A stretch of 64,000 nt of DNA, taken from positions 1,426,001 to 1,490,000 of the forward strand of contig BLYE01000001.1 in NCBI GenBank assembly GCA_016586335.1, written 5' to 3'. This DNA is from Nitzschia putrida. Lineage: Eukaryota; Bacillariophyta; Bacillariophyceae; Bacillariales; Bacillariaceae. Position numbers and translations under genes: made by a program. Position 1 is the stretch's first letter, and the number at the start of each line of letters is the position of its first letter. Positions 18,006-30,196 of this stretch are shown piece after piece. The notes below the pieces were generated by a model, which was not told the origin of the DNA, did no database searches, and saw nothing but the letters and a program-made list of their open reading frames with translations.

Positions 18006-21000
18006 TCAAAGGGAACAAAACCGCATTGTCAATGTCACGAGATCGCTTCCTTGTCTTAAATGTGGCAACATTGTTTCGAGACATCGTCCCCAAATCGATA
18101 GGGTCTCTGGAGACTCGACAAACAGTGCTCGATTGGCGAGCAATGCGGTCGATACATTTGCAGTATTTTCTTCCGTTCCAAAGTTTCCATCCACGGCAGC
18201 AATTAAAGCGAAAACACGCTTGACAACAGTTTTGGTCAGAGTACCCTTGCCGTCATGACTCGAAATGATGAACATACACAAGGCTTCGTTTGCCGCGTGG
18301 TCAGTGGTTGAGCGGATTGGCAGTGCACAAACCATGGGTATGGCAGTACCTAAGCTTGGCAATGGTACACTCTGAAGGAATTGGAGGGCGTCGGAAGGGT
18401 GAATGCTTCCAATGTTCTCTTCTGATTCGATACCTCCACTAGTGTTCTCTAGCTGATCAAGAACGCCACGTAGGCTCGCAAGGGCACCACATCCGGCCGC
18501 TACCAACTCCACATACTTCGGATCTGACTTTCTCTCAAGAACCATCTTTACAACCAATCCAGACAGGCCAAAGATCTCATGGGCCAATACTTCATTTCGA
18601 CTATCCTTCAATTGGAGGGCAGCTGTGCCCGAAGCCGAAACCAAATTGCACCAAGCAATGTAAGAGTGGATTGATTGAAGTGCTTCAGCCTGTGGTCTAC
18701 TGCGAATGAAACTCTGCAGCCAAGAAAGGAGCCCAGTACGAACCAGCAAATAACGTTCAGCCCGTTTCCCCCCTCGGCATAGGAATGTCGATATGGCCTC
18801 AAACACGAGAGATTGTTCGAATCCCTTCATCTCGCTCGAAACATCCAACAAAGCGATGTTCTCCATTGACCCGAGCAGCAATTCTGGGGCATGACAGGAT
18901 GCAACGAGCCTGAAACAGGATTCTTCGAGAAAGCCGTCCTTGATTAGGTTCAAGGCCCATATTCTCTCTCGCCTCGCTTGAGCGCCGTCCTCCGATGACG
19001 AGCAAAAAAGAGACATGAAAGCTGGAAGTCGATTCGTATCTGGAAATGCACCATGATCAGATTCTGTTTTCAGAAAGTACCGGTTGAGGGGAACATACAG
19101 AGGATCATCTGGTTTGGCATTTGCCAAGGATGCTCTTGCCAAAAACGTTGAAACATGCGAGGGCAGAGCCGGGACGGATGGTTCCCCATTGGCAAATTCT
19201 TTGTATCCTCGCAACACCAACGCCCTTTGGACAGAATTGAGCAACATTACCAATTGGGGACGATCCCTCCATGAAGTCATTCGATGTGCTTCTTCAGATG
19301 CGCATGCCATCAACATGAGACCAAGGATTGAAACAGCCTGTGTCCTCACAGTTTGACATCGACTTGCTAAGGATGACAGGCACAACGCCATCACCCCTCG
19401 CTCTATCAAAGTTCTAGACATTCCGACGAACGAACCATCAAACATGATTTCACCGGATGCCTCGCTTTGGTCCCCCACAACACTGGAGTCCAAAGCACCC
19501 AAAACCAAGGTCAACAGGACGGCGGGACTATACCGAGTGTCCTCTTGCTGCTGGTGATGGGGGGATTTTGTCGAGGTATTCTCTGCTGGGTTCTCTGAGG
19601 CAACACTTTCGGCTCCGTTCATGCTTTCGTCCTCGCTTGAATCGTCAGAAGAATCATGGTCTCTAGGTTCCTCTTCCGGTGGAGGAGCCAAAAGTGGCAT
19701 AGGCGACATATCTAGAGAGTCGAACATGGGAAAATGCGCAACAGTATCACGGATGCGCTTAGCATCCAATGCATCAAGCAGCCACGTCCACCTCTTGTTC
19801 TCTTGGGACTCAACTCCGTTTGAGGTCCACCGAACTTCATCCAGATAAGGAGCGTATGAAATCAAACCATTTCTAGAAACTGCAAGCGACCAAAACTTCG
19901 CGATCTCAGTATCGAAGTCAGATAACCCAGCCTCGTACCGTGAGAAGAGCACTGTCCACAACTCGGGTCCAAACTCAACGGGCATCTTCGACCGTTTTAG
20001 AGTGGCATGGAGCAAACGTATGAGTTGTGTGCGATCATCTTCTTCTTGATCATTCCCTCTCTCTCTTTTCATTATGGATAGAAATTTCGAATGAGAAGTA
20101 CACATTGCAAATATTTCATGAGGCTCTGGGAACAGAGGTCGTGTACCGAGGTCTTCATACAATAGTTCGAAGGCAACAGTGACAAGTTCCAAAGACACGG
20201 CAGCAAATGGTGGCGGGGACAAACAATCATGAATACCATGTTTCAGAGAGCTCCTACACAACTTCATCCATGTGTATTTGTTGTCTTGTTTAAATATTTT
20301 CGTGCCCCCCAAGAATGCCTTGTTTTTTAGCAAGGACAGCATGGTGTGCAAGTCTTCCGACAATTGTCTTCCTTCGGCAGACACTTTCTTGAACATCCTC
20401 AGTACGAGCTCGGCAGTGCACTGAAGTGCAGAAGACTTCAGCTGTTCTACATCTTCCTGACTCTCACTGTTGGAGTATTCGACAGCGTTACACCCCAAGG
20501 AACTGAGCTCTCGAACCACGTCTATTTCCATACTCTTGCAATTGTCCACCGTTGCTAGCAGTGCGCGGGAAAGTTGTGCTGAAATGGCAGAAGTGAGAAT
20601 ATCGCCTCTGGTTGCTGCCAAAGTCTGCCGAACCAAGCGAATGAAGGTGCCCTCCCTAACATCCAATATATTATGCAACGTAGTGGATGCACGGTTCTGT
20701 ATTGCAGAAGAAAACGGTGCAAGCATCGAAGGATTGCCAATGACAAAGTTTCCAATCGTGAGAGCCTTGAGCATGGTCTCGTCTAGCAGCCCAGACTTCC
20801 ATGCAATACATTCGGTAAATTCTTTCTGTTGAAACTTGGAGAACAAAACCGGGAGATAACGGTGTGGCTCCAAAGATACGAGTACATCCACCAACTCCGA
20901 CGGAAAACACTCAGATGACATAACCCCTTTTGGTGCTCCAACCAAGAGGCAGCGATCAAGTACTTCGTCATCTCCCAGTTCAAGGACCAAAGATATCACA

Positions 21001-24000
21001 GTAGTTGATGCCACGGATTTTGTCTCCAGAACACGCGCAAGTAACCTTGCAAAGTGGCAAATCCAGTCCAAACTTGTTTCATCCATTCTAGCACTGCGGC
21101 CAGCCAGTTTCCACCACCCCGACAAAAGCTCGCTTAATCCCTGAGCAGCAAAACATGACGGGTCGATGATATCTGGCTGTGACAGACCGCGGATCAAAAG
21201 GTGTGGAAGTTCACATCGCTTGGATCTTTCTAATCCTTCCACGTGTGTCAGCTGTATTTGGGTAGTTCCACTGATCGGTGGGGTGTGCCCATACAGGTAT
21301 TGCTTCAAGAGAAATATCCTTGACTCATAGCTCCCACGAAGCAAGGAAGACTCCGACGCTCCAGAGTCGTCCTCGGTGCTTTGAGTTGGAAAGGGGCAAG
21401 AGATTTCTATAATGTGTAGCAGTGATGCGGCTACCCCGATGACTTGCCTGATGTCAGACAATAGTAACGAGACGAGACACCCAAGACCACCACGATCGTT
21501 TGAGGCCTGTGCAAAACAGGAAGTGTCAGCACCCTTGTTGTTTTCCAGAGCAGTGAGACGTCATTCCCTATTGAATACGTACCAAAATTAGGTTCGGAAC
21601 ATGGTGAAGAATGATTGAAGTTATCCTTGAAGCGTATATGTTTCGCTCTCGAGACACAATGCTTATATGAAAGGCGAATCTGCATACCTCAATGGACTCT
21701 TGCAATGATTGGTCAGGAATCAATTGTGTCTTTGCCGACTCGGGGTTAAAAATTAGATCCCAGAGCGCAGAAGAAGGCGAGAAGGTGCATTTTACCAGAG
21801 TCTGTAGGCGCAGTAGCATGTCCGAAGTCTTGTCATCTTCGCTCAAAATACAAGAACAATACTCAAAAAGAGCCATCCCTGCATTTGTCGCTTGTCCTTT
21901 GAATTGGTTCAGTTTTTCACCCAAAGTTACAAGCAATCGCGCTGTTGAGAGAGGACTTCGATGGACAAGAAGACATCGTGTCGCTACCTGTGCCAAGGCC
22001 AATGCAAAGGCATTTGACACTGACTCCTGGCATAACGAAACAACCAATAGATAGGATAGGTCAGCTTGCTCCAAAATATCAACTGAGGTCACCACATCGA
22101 CTACTTTGCCAAGCGATTCTAGGGGGTCAGCAATCGTCTTTCGTAGACTGTCACAAAACTCATCCAACGTTTCGACAGTTAGCACGTCCATCCACCAAGA
22201 GAGCTCCAAGTTGAGATATTCAACGGCTTCGTCGTCGCGACACCGAGCCATGAGCATTTGTCTGATTACTTGCGTCACCAAGCGAGTGCAACTTGCAAAC
22301 GTTTCCTTGTCACTGGTTCCCAGCATTGTCCCTAGCACGACTCTTACCAAATTGACCACATCGCCTCGCACAGCCTATCAACCAGTTTAGAAGAATACAA
22401 AGAACAGCACAACAAACCCCACATGATAGCGCGTACCTTGCTGGCACTTAGAAGCAAACCCAAACTAGCCAGTAGCCGCTGCTGTATCAAGGGGTCAGCC
22501 CCACTGAATGTAGCCGCGTCTGGAAGGAGTTTCATCCAGTCAAACGAAGATGTATCGACTGTGATAGGAAGGACGGCAGCATACGCTTCTAGCAGAGTAT
22601 ACAGTCCATGACAAACCATTTTATCTCCTTGAGTGCCACCGAAAGCGTCAAATTTGGTGCGGACAGTAAGCAGCACTTGAAGATCAGGAATGCACAGAAC
22701 AAAACTTGAAGTCAACCCCTCTATATATTTGTCGTCGCACTTGTCTCCCAAAAATGAAATCAAGGACTGGAAGCGAGTCAACAACATCCTTATTGTTTTG
22801 AGACTTTCAAGAACAATAAGGGGGTTAGAATTTTGAACGGCTTTGCTCAACGCATGACGCCTCGTCTTGGTGGGCACAACCGTCAGCAGTGTCATTTCAT
22901 GATCCAATGACACCCATTGTGTCTGGGAAGCATCCAGGCACTCATAGGCAGAGGGACCATGTTTCATGAGTTTATTTAAAAAACTCAGAGTTGACAAAAA
23001 CGAATACGCAGCTTTTGGCTCTGGCAAAGGCAGCATTCGAAACACTTGTGGGACAAGCAGGGGGGTTTGTCTCAAAGAGTAAATAAGAAACTCGCGAACT
23101 TCCAAGCCAGTGGTAGGTTGCTGGAACAAATGAACCAAAACAGATGCGAGTCCTTGCGAATGTGATCTTGATTCGACCTGCCGAAGGGGAGGTGAGCACT
23201 TGGCGTCAGACAGCAGCAGGAACAACAACCTTCGAGCCTGTACTCCAATGATCTCGGTGACTGTACCGGCTCCCAAGTCATCCCTGGCGGATAATACCTC
23301 ACGAAAAGATCGATCAGACGAAAGAGGAGGTGCAAATTTTGCAAGATGGGACAAGTTGCCAAGAGCGTCCTTGGAGAGCATCTCAGCCAACACAGGAATA
23401 CCGACTGCCTTTTGTCTTGATTCACTTTGCAAGAAGCTCTGGAGCCTACCCAATAACTCAGCGACTGCACTGCAGTAATTTTGACTCAACGTGTCATCGG
23501 TAAAGGCATTCTGAGTAGAATTGGAAAGTCCCTCTCGAAATGCCACATACAACATCCCTGGTTTCACCTTTCGCTCCCTGGAACCTTCGCTACAAATATA
23601 AACCAGGACCGCTGGATCGTTCGTACCCAGAAGGACAGCTGCCAATCGCAGTGCTTCATCTCGGCTCGGCTTCGTCATGATTGTAGTTTTTTCCTCTGCG
23701 GCTTGTGTATTTGGCTTTGGAGGCGGAGGCGAGCGCAGAAGAACCTTCAAGATGCCTTCCCCCATGTCCTCGTGCAAATACCTGCATACAAGGCGGGCGT
23801 TTGAAGTAGATGTCATAGCGAGTTGCTGCAGGAAACCCAAGAGCGGGGGCACCAACGTATCGCAACCACCATACACTCCATTCTTGCCTCGTCCATTTTG
23901 AGTCTCTTCTGACAAAAGTTGAAAAAACCCTGGCAAACGTTTGTGTAAGAGACTCGACAGAAAGGGAAGTGCTGCTGGCTCCGAAGCCTCGCCAAATTGC

Positions 24001-24590
24001 CCATCAAAACTTGATTGCCTTGAGTAGAATTGCTTGAGCCGCTCAATAGGAATCGCCGCAGATACCAATTCAGATACGACTTGAAGATACGCTTTGGTGA
24101 TGGCACGAGACAGCTTTGGTTGCTTCCGTCGTAGGAGCGTCTTGTGAATCTGGCTGTTTGGAGAAGGCACCCAATCATCTCCAGTAAGTTCAATAGCCAT
24201 TGGACTCTTCTCCAGGTATTGTTGCAAAAGACCAGTTGGCCACTCTCCTTTGACTACCTGAGCCGTGTCGCCACTTGCAACAGCAGTCCCAACGAAGGGA
24301 ACATGGTAGTCCCTGGTGTCTTTCTTCCATTCTTCTGACTTTTTCAACTTTTTCGCAGGAGGTTGCCCAGGGTCAGTCTCATCATCACTGTCGTCAGAGT
24401 CATCTCCAGCAGGAACTTCATTGAGAGCATCGATACCCAGGGCAATCTCTCGTTGTCGTTGAACGGTCCGAGAAAAACGCTTGAGAACATCGAGAATGGC
24501 CCGAGGATTGACGCCGTTGAGAGTCGCGGCGAACTCTGAAGCTCCAAGTGGCTGATTGGCCTGTTCTTTGGAAGATTGTTGAGTTGCCAT
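18006..24590 (-). CDS. URB1: URB1 / Npa1-like ribosome biogenesis protein
   Basis: There are three exons: 24590-22437, 22374-21583 and 21506-18006. Introns are 62 and 76 bp, both phase 0 with GTACG-type donors and AG acceptors. The joined protein is about 2148 aa, close to the 2.2-kb-residue length of animal URB1. The N-terminus has FAATLNGVNPRAILDVLKRFSR, followed by long alpha-solenoid sequence with FLSTLSFLNKLMKHGPSA, a typical Npa1-domain patch, and an acidic linker (SSDDSSEDESM) in exon 3. URB1/Npa1 is a nucleolar scaffold in early pre-60S particles. Exon 2 is read through to the donor at 21582; an internal GT at 21687 would leave only a 42-bp intron and is not used in this model. Family call by pattern. 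Confidence 0.8.
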
Positions 24591-24897
24591 CACAAGTTCA
24601 GTTGTATGATGGACAATCCATCCGACCAGGTGAACATATAATACGTTATTTTAGGAGTTCCAATTTCTGTGGGATGGTCCATTGGATGTTGACTGAATTG
24701 ACTGGTTGTTGTCTCAATAGGGCTCAAAACCTTCTCATTCATTTGACCCCTCCGACTTCAAACGGACTGAATACTGACTACTAGTACTGACTACTGATTA
24801 CGGGCTATGACGAAGAACATTGCCATGACAACCCAAATGAACAGAGTGTAGACAGCAAGAGTGAAATCTTATAAGTGGTCAAGAGGATATCTACTGT
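24591..24897. other. Intergenic region upstream of URB1
   Basis: These 307 bp hold the URB1 promoter and the 3' end of the histidyl-tRNA synthetase gene; both genes are on the minus strand. A run of GACTACTAGTACTGACTACTGA-like sequence (24777-24798) belongs to the TAGTAC-type repeats seen in other gaps. No gene is seen. Confidence 0.4.
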
Positions 24898-26502
24898 TTA
24901 AGAAGAAGCAGCTTTGGCGATCAAATCGTCGACTGTGTGAAGGGCATCCAACGGACAGTCCACTTGGATAGCCTCTCCGTTGGCATCCTTGGTACGGAGA
25001 TCCTTAATTCTGACAACACCCTTTTCGATTTCATCAGGCGCAACAAAAACCATGCGCCGGGCTCCTGCCGTATCGGCATGCTTGAAGCTGGCAGCAACCT
25101 TCTTCTTGGGAGTAGGCATAAGATCGACGCTGCATCCGCACGCTCGCAGCTTGGCAGAAATGTTTGCAGCTGCACCGTACAAATCGGGGCTAAACGCACA
25201 AACGACGTAATCCACACCAGAACCTTGGAAGTCAGGCACCTTGCCACACTCACGCAAAAGCTCCATGATAACGCAATCTCCAAAACCAAATCCAACACAA
25301 GGAATCTGACACTTTTCACCTCCATACAATTCGAGCAATCGGTCGTATCGGCCACCACCCATGATAGCACGGAGTTCACCTCGTCTGTCAAAGGCTTCCC
25401 AGACAACCCCGGTGTAGTACGCAAGACCTCGGACAACACTCGCGTCAAAGACAAGGTAGTCAGCGATTCCATAATCCTTAGCCAAGGCGAAGAGCCGCTT
25501 GACTTGCTCAACAGCTTCAGAACCCTCTCCAATATGCTCCGTCAATGCCTCCACTGTGGGGGCCTCAAGAGCCTTGAGAATATCAGCTGACGAGGCAGCA
25601 CTAACACCAATCTCTCCCAACATTTCAGTCACAGCTGGACCACCAATCTTGTCCAACTTGTCAATGATGACACAAGCCTTAGCGAAGGTGTCACCTCCTT
25701 CGGCATCCTTGTCACCCTTCTTGATTCCGTGCTTGGCAAGAATAGCCTCCAAGACAGCACGAGAGTTCACCTTGATACCGACAATGTCAGATCCAATACC
25801 CACACGAGTAAAGAAGTGGCAAGCGGCAGCCAAGAGCTCCAATTCGGCGTGGACGTGATCAACTCCAACAATATCCATGTTCCATTGGTAGTGCTCTCTC
25901 TTGCGTCCACGTTGAGTAGTCTCAAATCTCCAACACTGGGGAATAGAGTACCACTTCAAAGGGAGTGTCAAACGGACTTCACCGGTCTGAAGATTGGTCT
26001 TGTTGAGAACCATTCTGGCCAAAGTAGGAGTCATCTCAGGACGCAAAGTAACATGGTTTCCTTCCTTATCGACAAAACTGTACATTTGATCAACAATCTC
26101 CTCACCAGCTTTTCGTTCGTACAAGGGAACATGCTCGAGAACAGGAGCATCATACTGCTGGAACCCGAAACTCTTGGCAGTCTCACGGAAGTTGTCAAAC
26201 AACCAACTCTGGACTTTCATCTCAGGCGGGTAGAAATCTCGAGTTCCACTGGGCCCATCCAAGTATGCGGGCCTTTCCGTTCCCTTGTCAGATTCCTCAA
26301 CCAATCGATCAAGTTCCTTTTCGATTTTCTTTTCTGTCCAGTTTGGGTCATTCAACTCCTTGGCCAAACGTTCCTTCATGGCAGAGCACTTGGCCTTGCG
26401 TTCTTGTGCGGCTACTTGCTGTTCAGGAGTTGGCTTTCCCTTCAACTTGGGACCGAAGGAAGCCCACTCAGCAACATGCTCATCTGAGAAAGGAGAAGAC
26501 AT
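24898..26502 (-). CDS. HARS: Histidyl-tRNA synthetase
   Basis: The protein has 534 aa in one exon, with ATG at 26502. A charged N-terminal extension of about 80 residues is followed by the class II catalytic core: GTRDFYPP (86-93), TLRPEMTPT (152-160), the motif 2 stretch WRFE...RKREHYQWNMD (191-210), the histidine-binding RGLAYYTG (358-365) and GGGRYD (382-387, motif 3 region). A C-terminal anticodon-binding domain completes the enzyme (VDYVVCAFSPD onward). It charges tRNA-His with histidine. No clear organelle presequence is seen, so the cytosol is the simplest location. Confidence 0.95.
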   Translation of the reverse strand: MSSPFSDEHVAEWASFGPKLKGKPTPEQQVAAQERKAKCSAMKERLAKELNDPNWTEKKIEKELDRLVEESDKGTERPAYLDGPSGTRDFYPPEMKVQSWLFDNFRETAKSFGFQQYDAPVLEHVPLYERKAGEEIVDQMYSFVDKEGNHVTLRPEMTPTLARMVLNKTNLQTGEVRLTLPLKWYSIPQCWRFETTQRGRKREHYQWNMDIVGVDHVHAELELLAAACHFFTRVGIGSDIVGIKVNSRAVLEAILAKHGIKKGDKDAEGGDTFAKACVIIDKLDKIGGPAVTEMLGEIGVSAASSADILKALEAPTVEALTEHIGEGSEAVEQVKRLFALAKDYGIADYLVFDASVVRGLAYYTGVVWEAFDRRGELRAIMGGGRYDRLLELYGGEKCQIPCVGFGFGDCVIMELLRECGKVPDFQGSGVDYVVCAFSPDLYGAAANISAKLRACGCSVDLMPTPKKKVAASFKHADTAGARRMVFVAPDEIEKGVVRIKDLRTKDANGEAIQVDCPLDALHTVDDLIAKAASS

Positions 26503-27641
26503 CGTCGCAATTGCTACTTCTTTGTCGGTTTTTCGTTAGATGCTAGATCGCCAAGGTACCAGGTACTGGTCAAGCAGAACTTTCACTGATATGACCAGAG
26601 CCGGGGAGGGAATCGTACGCTAGCAAGATTCGTGCTTCCGACGGGGATGGGATTCTCGTCCATCCATACTTCGAGACGTATGACATCCAGACCGAAAGAG
26701 TTGGGAATGCAACCATAGTGCGATGGTGCAGTACATACAAATGGTGATACTAACGAGCATATCAGAATATATTATTTCCTGGCTCATAGTTAGTACAACT
26801 TACTGACAACAGCTACAGGTAACCAGAAACCAGTGGGCCTCAATGAACATGGCCCATCCTCCAATAACTTGAACGAATTAGGTGCATAGTAGCAGAGAAA
26901 TATTCATTACTAGTCAGTGTTGCAACGACGACTACGCTGCGTACCGTTGCAAGTTCAACCAGCTGAATGTTTTTGATAGTGGATGCAACATGTTGCAAAG
27001 CAATGACCTACCTGATCATTGATGATACTAACAGTAGATCATTGATCATTATACCTGGTACAGTACTCGTACTTTACGGTTACCGACCCCATTTTCACGG
27101 CGGCGCCGACGAATGTGGAATGTGGAATGACAATTCTTAACTACGAGAATCCAGGGGGAGGAGAACTCTGTACTCGTATCGCGACTACCTCACATGAGCT
27201 TTCACTTAACATGCACCCCATGGGCACTATGGGGAGCAATAGTGTTAATACTAACGTATTCGCCTGCTCGCCTTCTTGCTGGATAATAAGCAGCAGTTGG
27301 TGGTTATGATTACAAAATCCGGCAACTTGAAACAACATCATGAATCATGATGCTGATTCGATGAGGTACTCGTAGTGTCGAGTACTGAATGACAACTAAT
27401 TGAGAAGCGCAACAACAGGAGCAGTAGTACCGTAGTAGCAGCAACAACAACAAGAAGACGACAAACAACCACCACCACCGACTGCCGCCAACAACACAAG
27501 AAAACCCAACGAGAAGTCGGAGGCACTACTGTATCATTTGCCACTCTTCGCGTTGGGCCTTCCATCTTTACTGCCCCTTCATGGTTTCGACGATGCGGCC
27601 GAACTCTTTAAGTTTATCAGTCGTATAATTGTGCCGAGAAC
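26503..27641. other. Long intergenic region with small palindromes
   Basis: These 1.1 kb hold no supported gene. Visible structure includes a perfect 14-bp palindrome TGCAACATGTTGCA (26984-26997), two GATCATTGAT copies (27014-27023 and 27037-27046) and several GTACTCGTA stretches. A CAA/CAG-rich patch near 27415-27480 gives a false Val/Leu-rich open frame on the minus strand. I looked for tRNA and snRNA patterns and found none. It must contain the promoters of the synthetase (minus) and the TPR protein (plus). Confidence 0.45.
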
Positions 27642-29735
27642 ATGATTCAGCTTCATAAGCGATCCGTCATGGGCTCACAAAATCCGTCAACTCAAAGCGA
27701 AGTCAGCAGGTACAAAAAAGAGAGCCGCCATCAGTACTCGTCCAGTCTACGACCACACACATGGCAATGTTTTTGTCTCCACACTTTCGACTATTGCAAC
27801 ACGATGGCCGACAGCATTGTGGATGCCCCCCCTCGAAAGAGGATCAAGCTATCTTTGTCGTCCTCCGGTTCATACTATGCGACACCCTGCAAAAATACCG
27901 ATGACAACACAGATAAAACATTGTCACTCAGCCCTACTATACCTCTTCGCCACGAAACCAGTGCTGAGCGGTTCTATCAGAGAAATAGTGACACTGTGCG
28001 ACAAAGTTACACAAAGACCAGGGATTGTGAATCACCGTTCCGAAAAAGGATACAATCGATAGACTTCTGGAACAAGAATGCAGATCTGAATGATTCGAAG
28101 GAGCAGGGGGCGGGATTGTTGTTGTTTTCGCCATTGAAACAACCAAGAAGCGGAAAGTCAGGAGCTGCATCATCGGCGAGTCTACGACCAATACTGTCAC
28201 TTTCATTGACAAAACAACCGAAAAGGCTTCTGATTTTGTTTTGCTGTCTTTTGGGATGCACTTTGAAGCAAATGTCAAAAGGGTGGTGTGACCATTGCAT
28301 GAACATTGATGTGTTTCATCTTTTCCGGGAAGTCCTTCACAAACTTCTAACTTCCATGGCCACAAATTGTGGACATGTAAATTTTCCCTTAATTCGCAAG
28401 GAGCTGACCCCGTCCTTCAAATCACTTCTTGATGGCCCGTCTCCCCTGTCTCTTCATTTGCGATGTCGCCTGGGTTTTGTTTTCACTTTCGCATTGAAAT
28501 CGATTTGCTCACCAAAGTTGGCACGATGCATCCAAATTTGGTACCCTGGGGACAGTAGTGTCAGGGGAGTACCAGATCATCAGCTAGTTTCAATTGCGCA
28601 AATGACAGCATGCATACAGAAAACAGACCCAAAATCGAGCCGAAACTTGTTCGCTGCCCTCGTTTCATCTATTTTCCAGGCCGAGAATTTGCACAATCGA
28701 AAAGCCTTTGTTGAAGCTAAGCATTTGTTTCAAACGGCATTGAGTATTCACAATGAAAGCTTTGGCTGCCTTGGGCCTTTGACGACATACTTGCTGAATC
28801 GACTGGGGAATCTATGCTGCGAGATTCAGGATTTTGATGCTGCTCTGTCGTACTACTACGAGGGTTTGAAAGCTGAACAGTGCCTCCACGGTGAAGGAAG
28901 CGCAGAGGTTCTTGTAACGACGACAAACATTGCTTGCATTCATCGCCAAACGGGGCAATATGATAGTGCCCTGAAGTACTTCATCCTTGCGGGTGAAATG
29001 CAGGCAATCCTTGAAGGTCCTACAAGTCTTCAAGTTGCCTTGACTCATGCCAATATTGGTCTCATGTGGTTTCAATTGGAGTACTTCGAGTACTCCTATG
29101 AAGCATACCGTGAATCGCTCCGTATCCGCCAACTCCATTGCGGCGAAGAAGGAAGCCTGATAGTCGCCTCCTCTCTCAACTCTGTAGGCTTGGCAGCATT
29201 CAAGATTGGGCGGTACAGCGAGGCACGAAGTTGTGTCATTCGCAGTTTCGAAATGGCCAAGCGTTATCTCGGACAAGACAATGAAGAAATAGCTGTGCTC
29301 GCAAGCAACGTTGCAACGGTCCTTGCTGAAACAGGGGAACCTGGTTCTTCTGTGCTGCCGTATTATCTCGAAATACTCCGAATTGAACGCTCTAACCACG
29401 GAGGGCATCATCCCAAAGTTGTAGGTTTCATGGTCCAAGTCGGACACAATATGGAAATGTTGGGAGAACGGGAAGAGGCCATTTCGCTCTACAAGGTGGC
29501 CTTACAGATCGAGAGGCACCGAGAAAACAGAGATTCTCATCGTATGATACTGCTATTGAGGTTGATAGGGAATATTCAGCTTCAACTGGGTTCCATAGAC
29601 TTGATGATGGAATCGTTCTCGGAGGCTTCACGACTTCGACAACAACTACAAGGCTCGTGCTTGCTGTTTGTATCAACGGGTCTCCATGTCTATTGTCTCG
29701 ACAAGATCAATCCCCTCGCTTCCGCGGTAGCCTAA
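27642..29735 (+). CDS. TPR protein, kinesin-light-chain-like repeats
   Basis: The longest frame gives 697 aa from 27642; a second in-frame ATG at 27804 (ACG ATG G context) would give 643 aa and may be the real start. After it comes a nuclear-localisation-like PPRKRIKL. A Ser-rich stretch and a hydrophobic middle follow. The last 330 residues contain about six 42-residue tetratricopeptide repeats of the kinesin-light-chain type (for example VLVTTTNIACIHRQTGQYDSA, VALTHANIGLMWFQLEYF and ASSLNSVGLAAFKIGRYSEA). Such proteins are numerous in diatoms and mediate protein contacts. No enzymatic domain is visible, so the function is unknown. Confidence 0.75.
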   Translation: MIQLHKRSVMGSQNPSTQSEVSRYKKESRHQYSSSLRPHTWQCFCLHTFDYCNTMADSIVDAPPRKRIKLSLSSSGSYYATPCKNTDDNTDKTLSLSPTIPLRHETSAERFYQRNSDTVRQSYTKTRDCESPFRKRIQSIDFWNKNADLNDSKEQGAGLLLFSPLKQPRSGKSGAASSASLRPILSLSLTKQPKRLLILFCCLLGCTLKQMSKGWCDHCMNIDVFHLFREVLHKLLTSMATNCGHVNFPLIRKELTPSFKSLLDGPSPLSLHLRCRLGFVFTFALKSICSPKLARCIQIWYPGDSSVRGVPDHQLVSIAQMTACIQKTDPKSSRNLFAALVSSIFQAENLHNRKAFVEAKHLFQTALSIHNESFGCLGPLTTYLLNRLGNLCCEIQDFDAALSYYYEGLKAEQCLHGEGSAEVLVTTTNIACIHRQTGQYDSALKYFILAGEMQAILEGPTSLQVALTHANIGLMWFQLEYFEYSYEAYRESLRIRQLHCGEEGSLIVASSLNSVGLAAFKIGRYSEARSCVIRSFEMAKRYLGQDNEEIAVLASNVATVLAETGEPGSSVLPYYLEILRIERSNHGGHHPKVVGFMVQVGHNMEMLGEREEAISLYKVALQIERHRENRDSHRMILLLRLIGNIQLQLGSIDLMMESFSEASRLRQQLQGSCLLFVSTGLHVYCLDKINPLASAVA

Positions 29736-30196
29736 AAACTCCAGCAAAACAATATTAGACTATTTTAGATACAGTACCAGGTACTCCCTCCAAGATTACG
29801 TCTACCAGTAAAGTCGAATCCCTTTCGGAATGCTCTCGGACGACTCGCTGACGTCACAACTAGTTTGAAAAGAAAAGCCGTTTCAACATGCAGGCAAGAG
29901 CGGAAGATCACTACGACGGCATCTTGCTCTTGGCATTGGACGCTGTTGCCACCCAGAGGGAAAGAAACCAAGTTCAACAGGACCAAGTAGACATTGTTTT
30001 GTGAAACTAGAACTGGTTACCGATATCCCGACCGGTACGAAGCAGCTGGGGTCTGTCGGTTTGTACGAGAACCCCTGGGACGCAAGCAAGCTAGCTAGCT
30101 AGCAAGCACACCACCCCAGCGGGCTTGCGAGATTGCAGTTATCAGTCGTTATGTTTCAACCCTACATCGAGAAGCACAACTCCAAGTGGCACCACC
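29736..30196. other. Intergenic region
   Basis: This region separates two plus-strand genes. It contains a short CTAGCTAGCTAGCAAGC repeat near 30091 and the presumed leader of the sulfotransferase. No gene or RNA is recognised. Confidence 0.4.

Noticed and set aside
21646..21687. Possible 42-bp intron in URB1 exon 2 (GTATGC...GAG-AG)
   Set aside because: Too short compared with the other introns here (62 bp or more), and the frame reads through it with plausible protein.
27338..27565. Val/Leu-rich open frame on the minus strand
   Set aside because: Produced by a CAA/CAG-rich low-complexity stretch; not a membrane protein gene.
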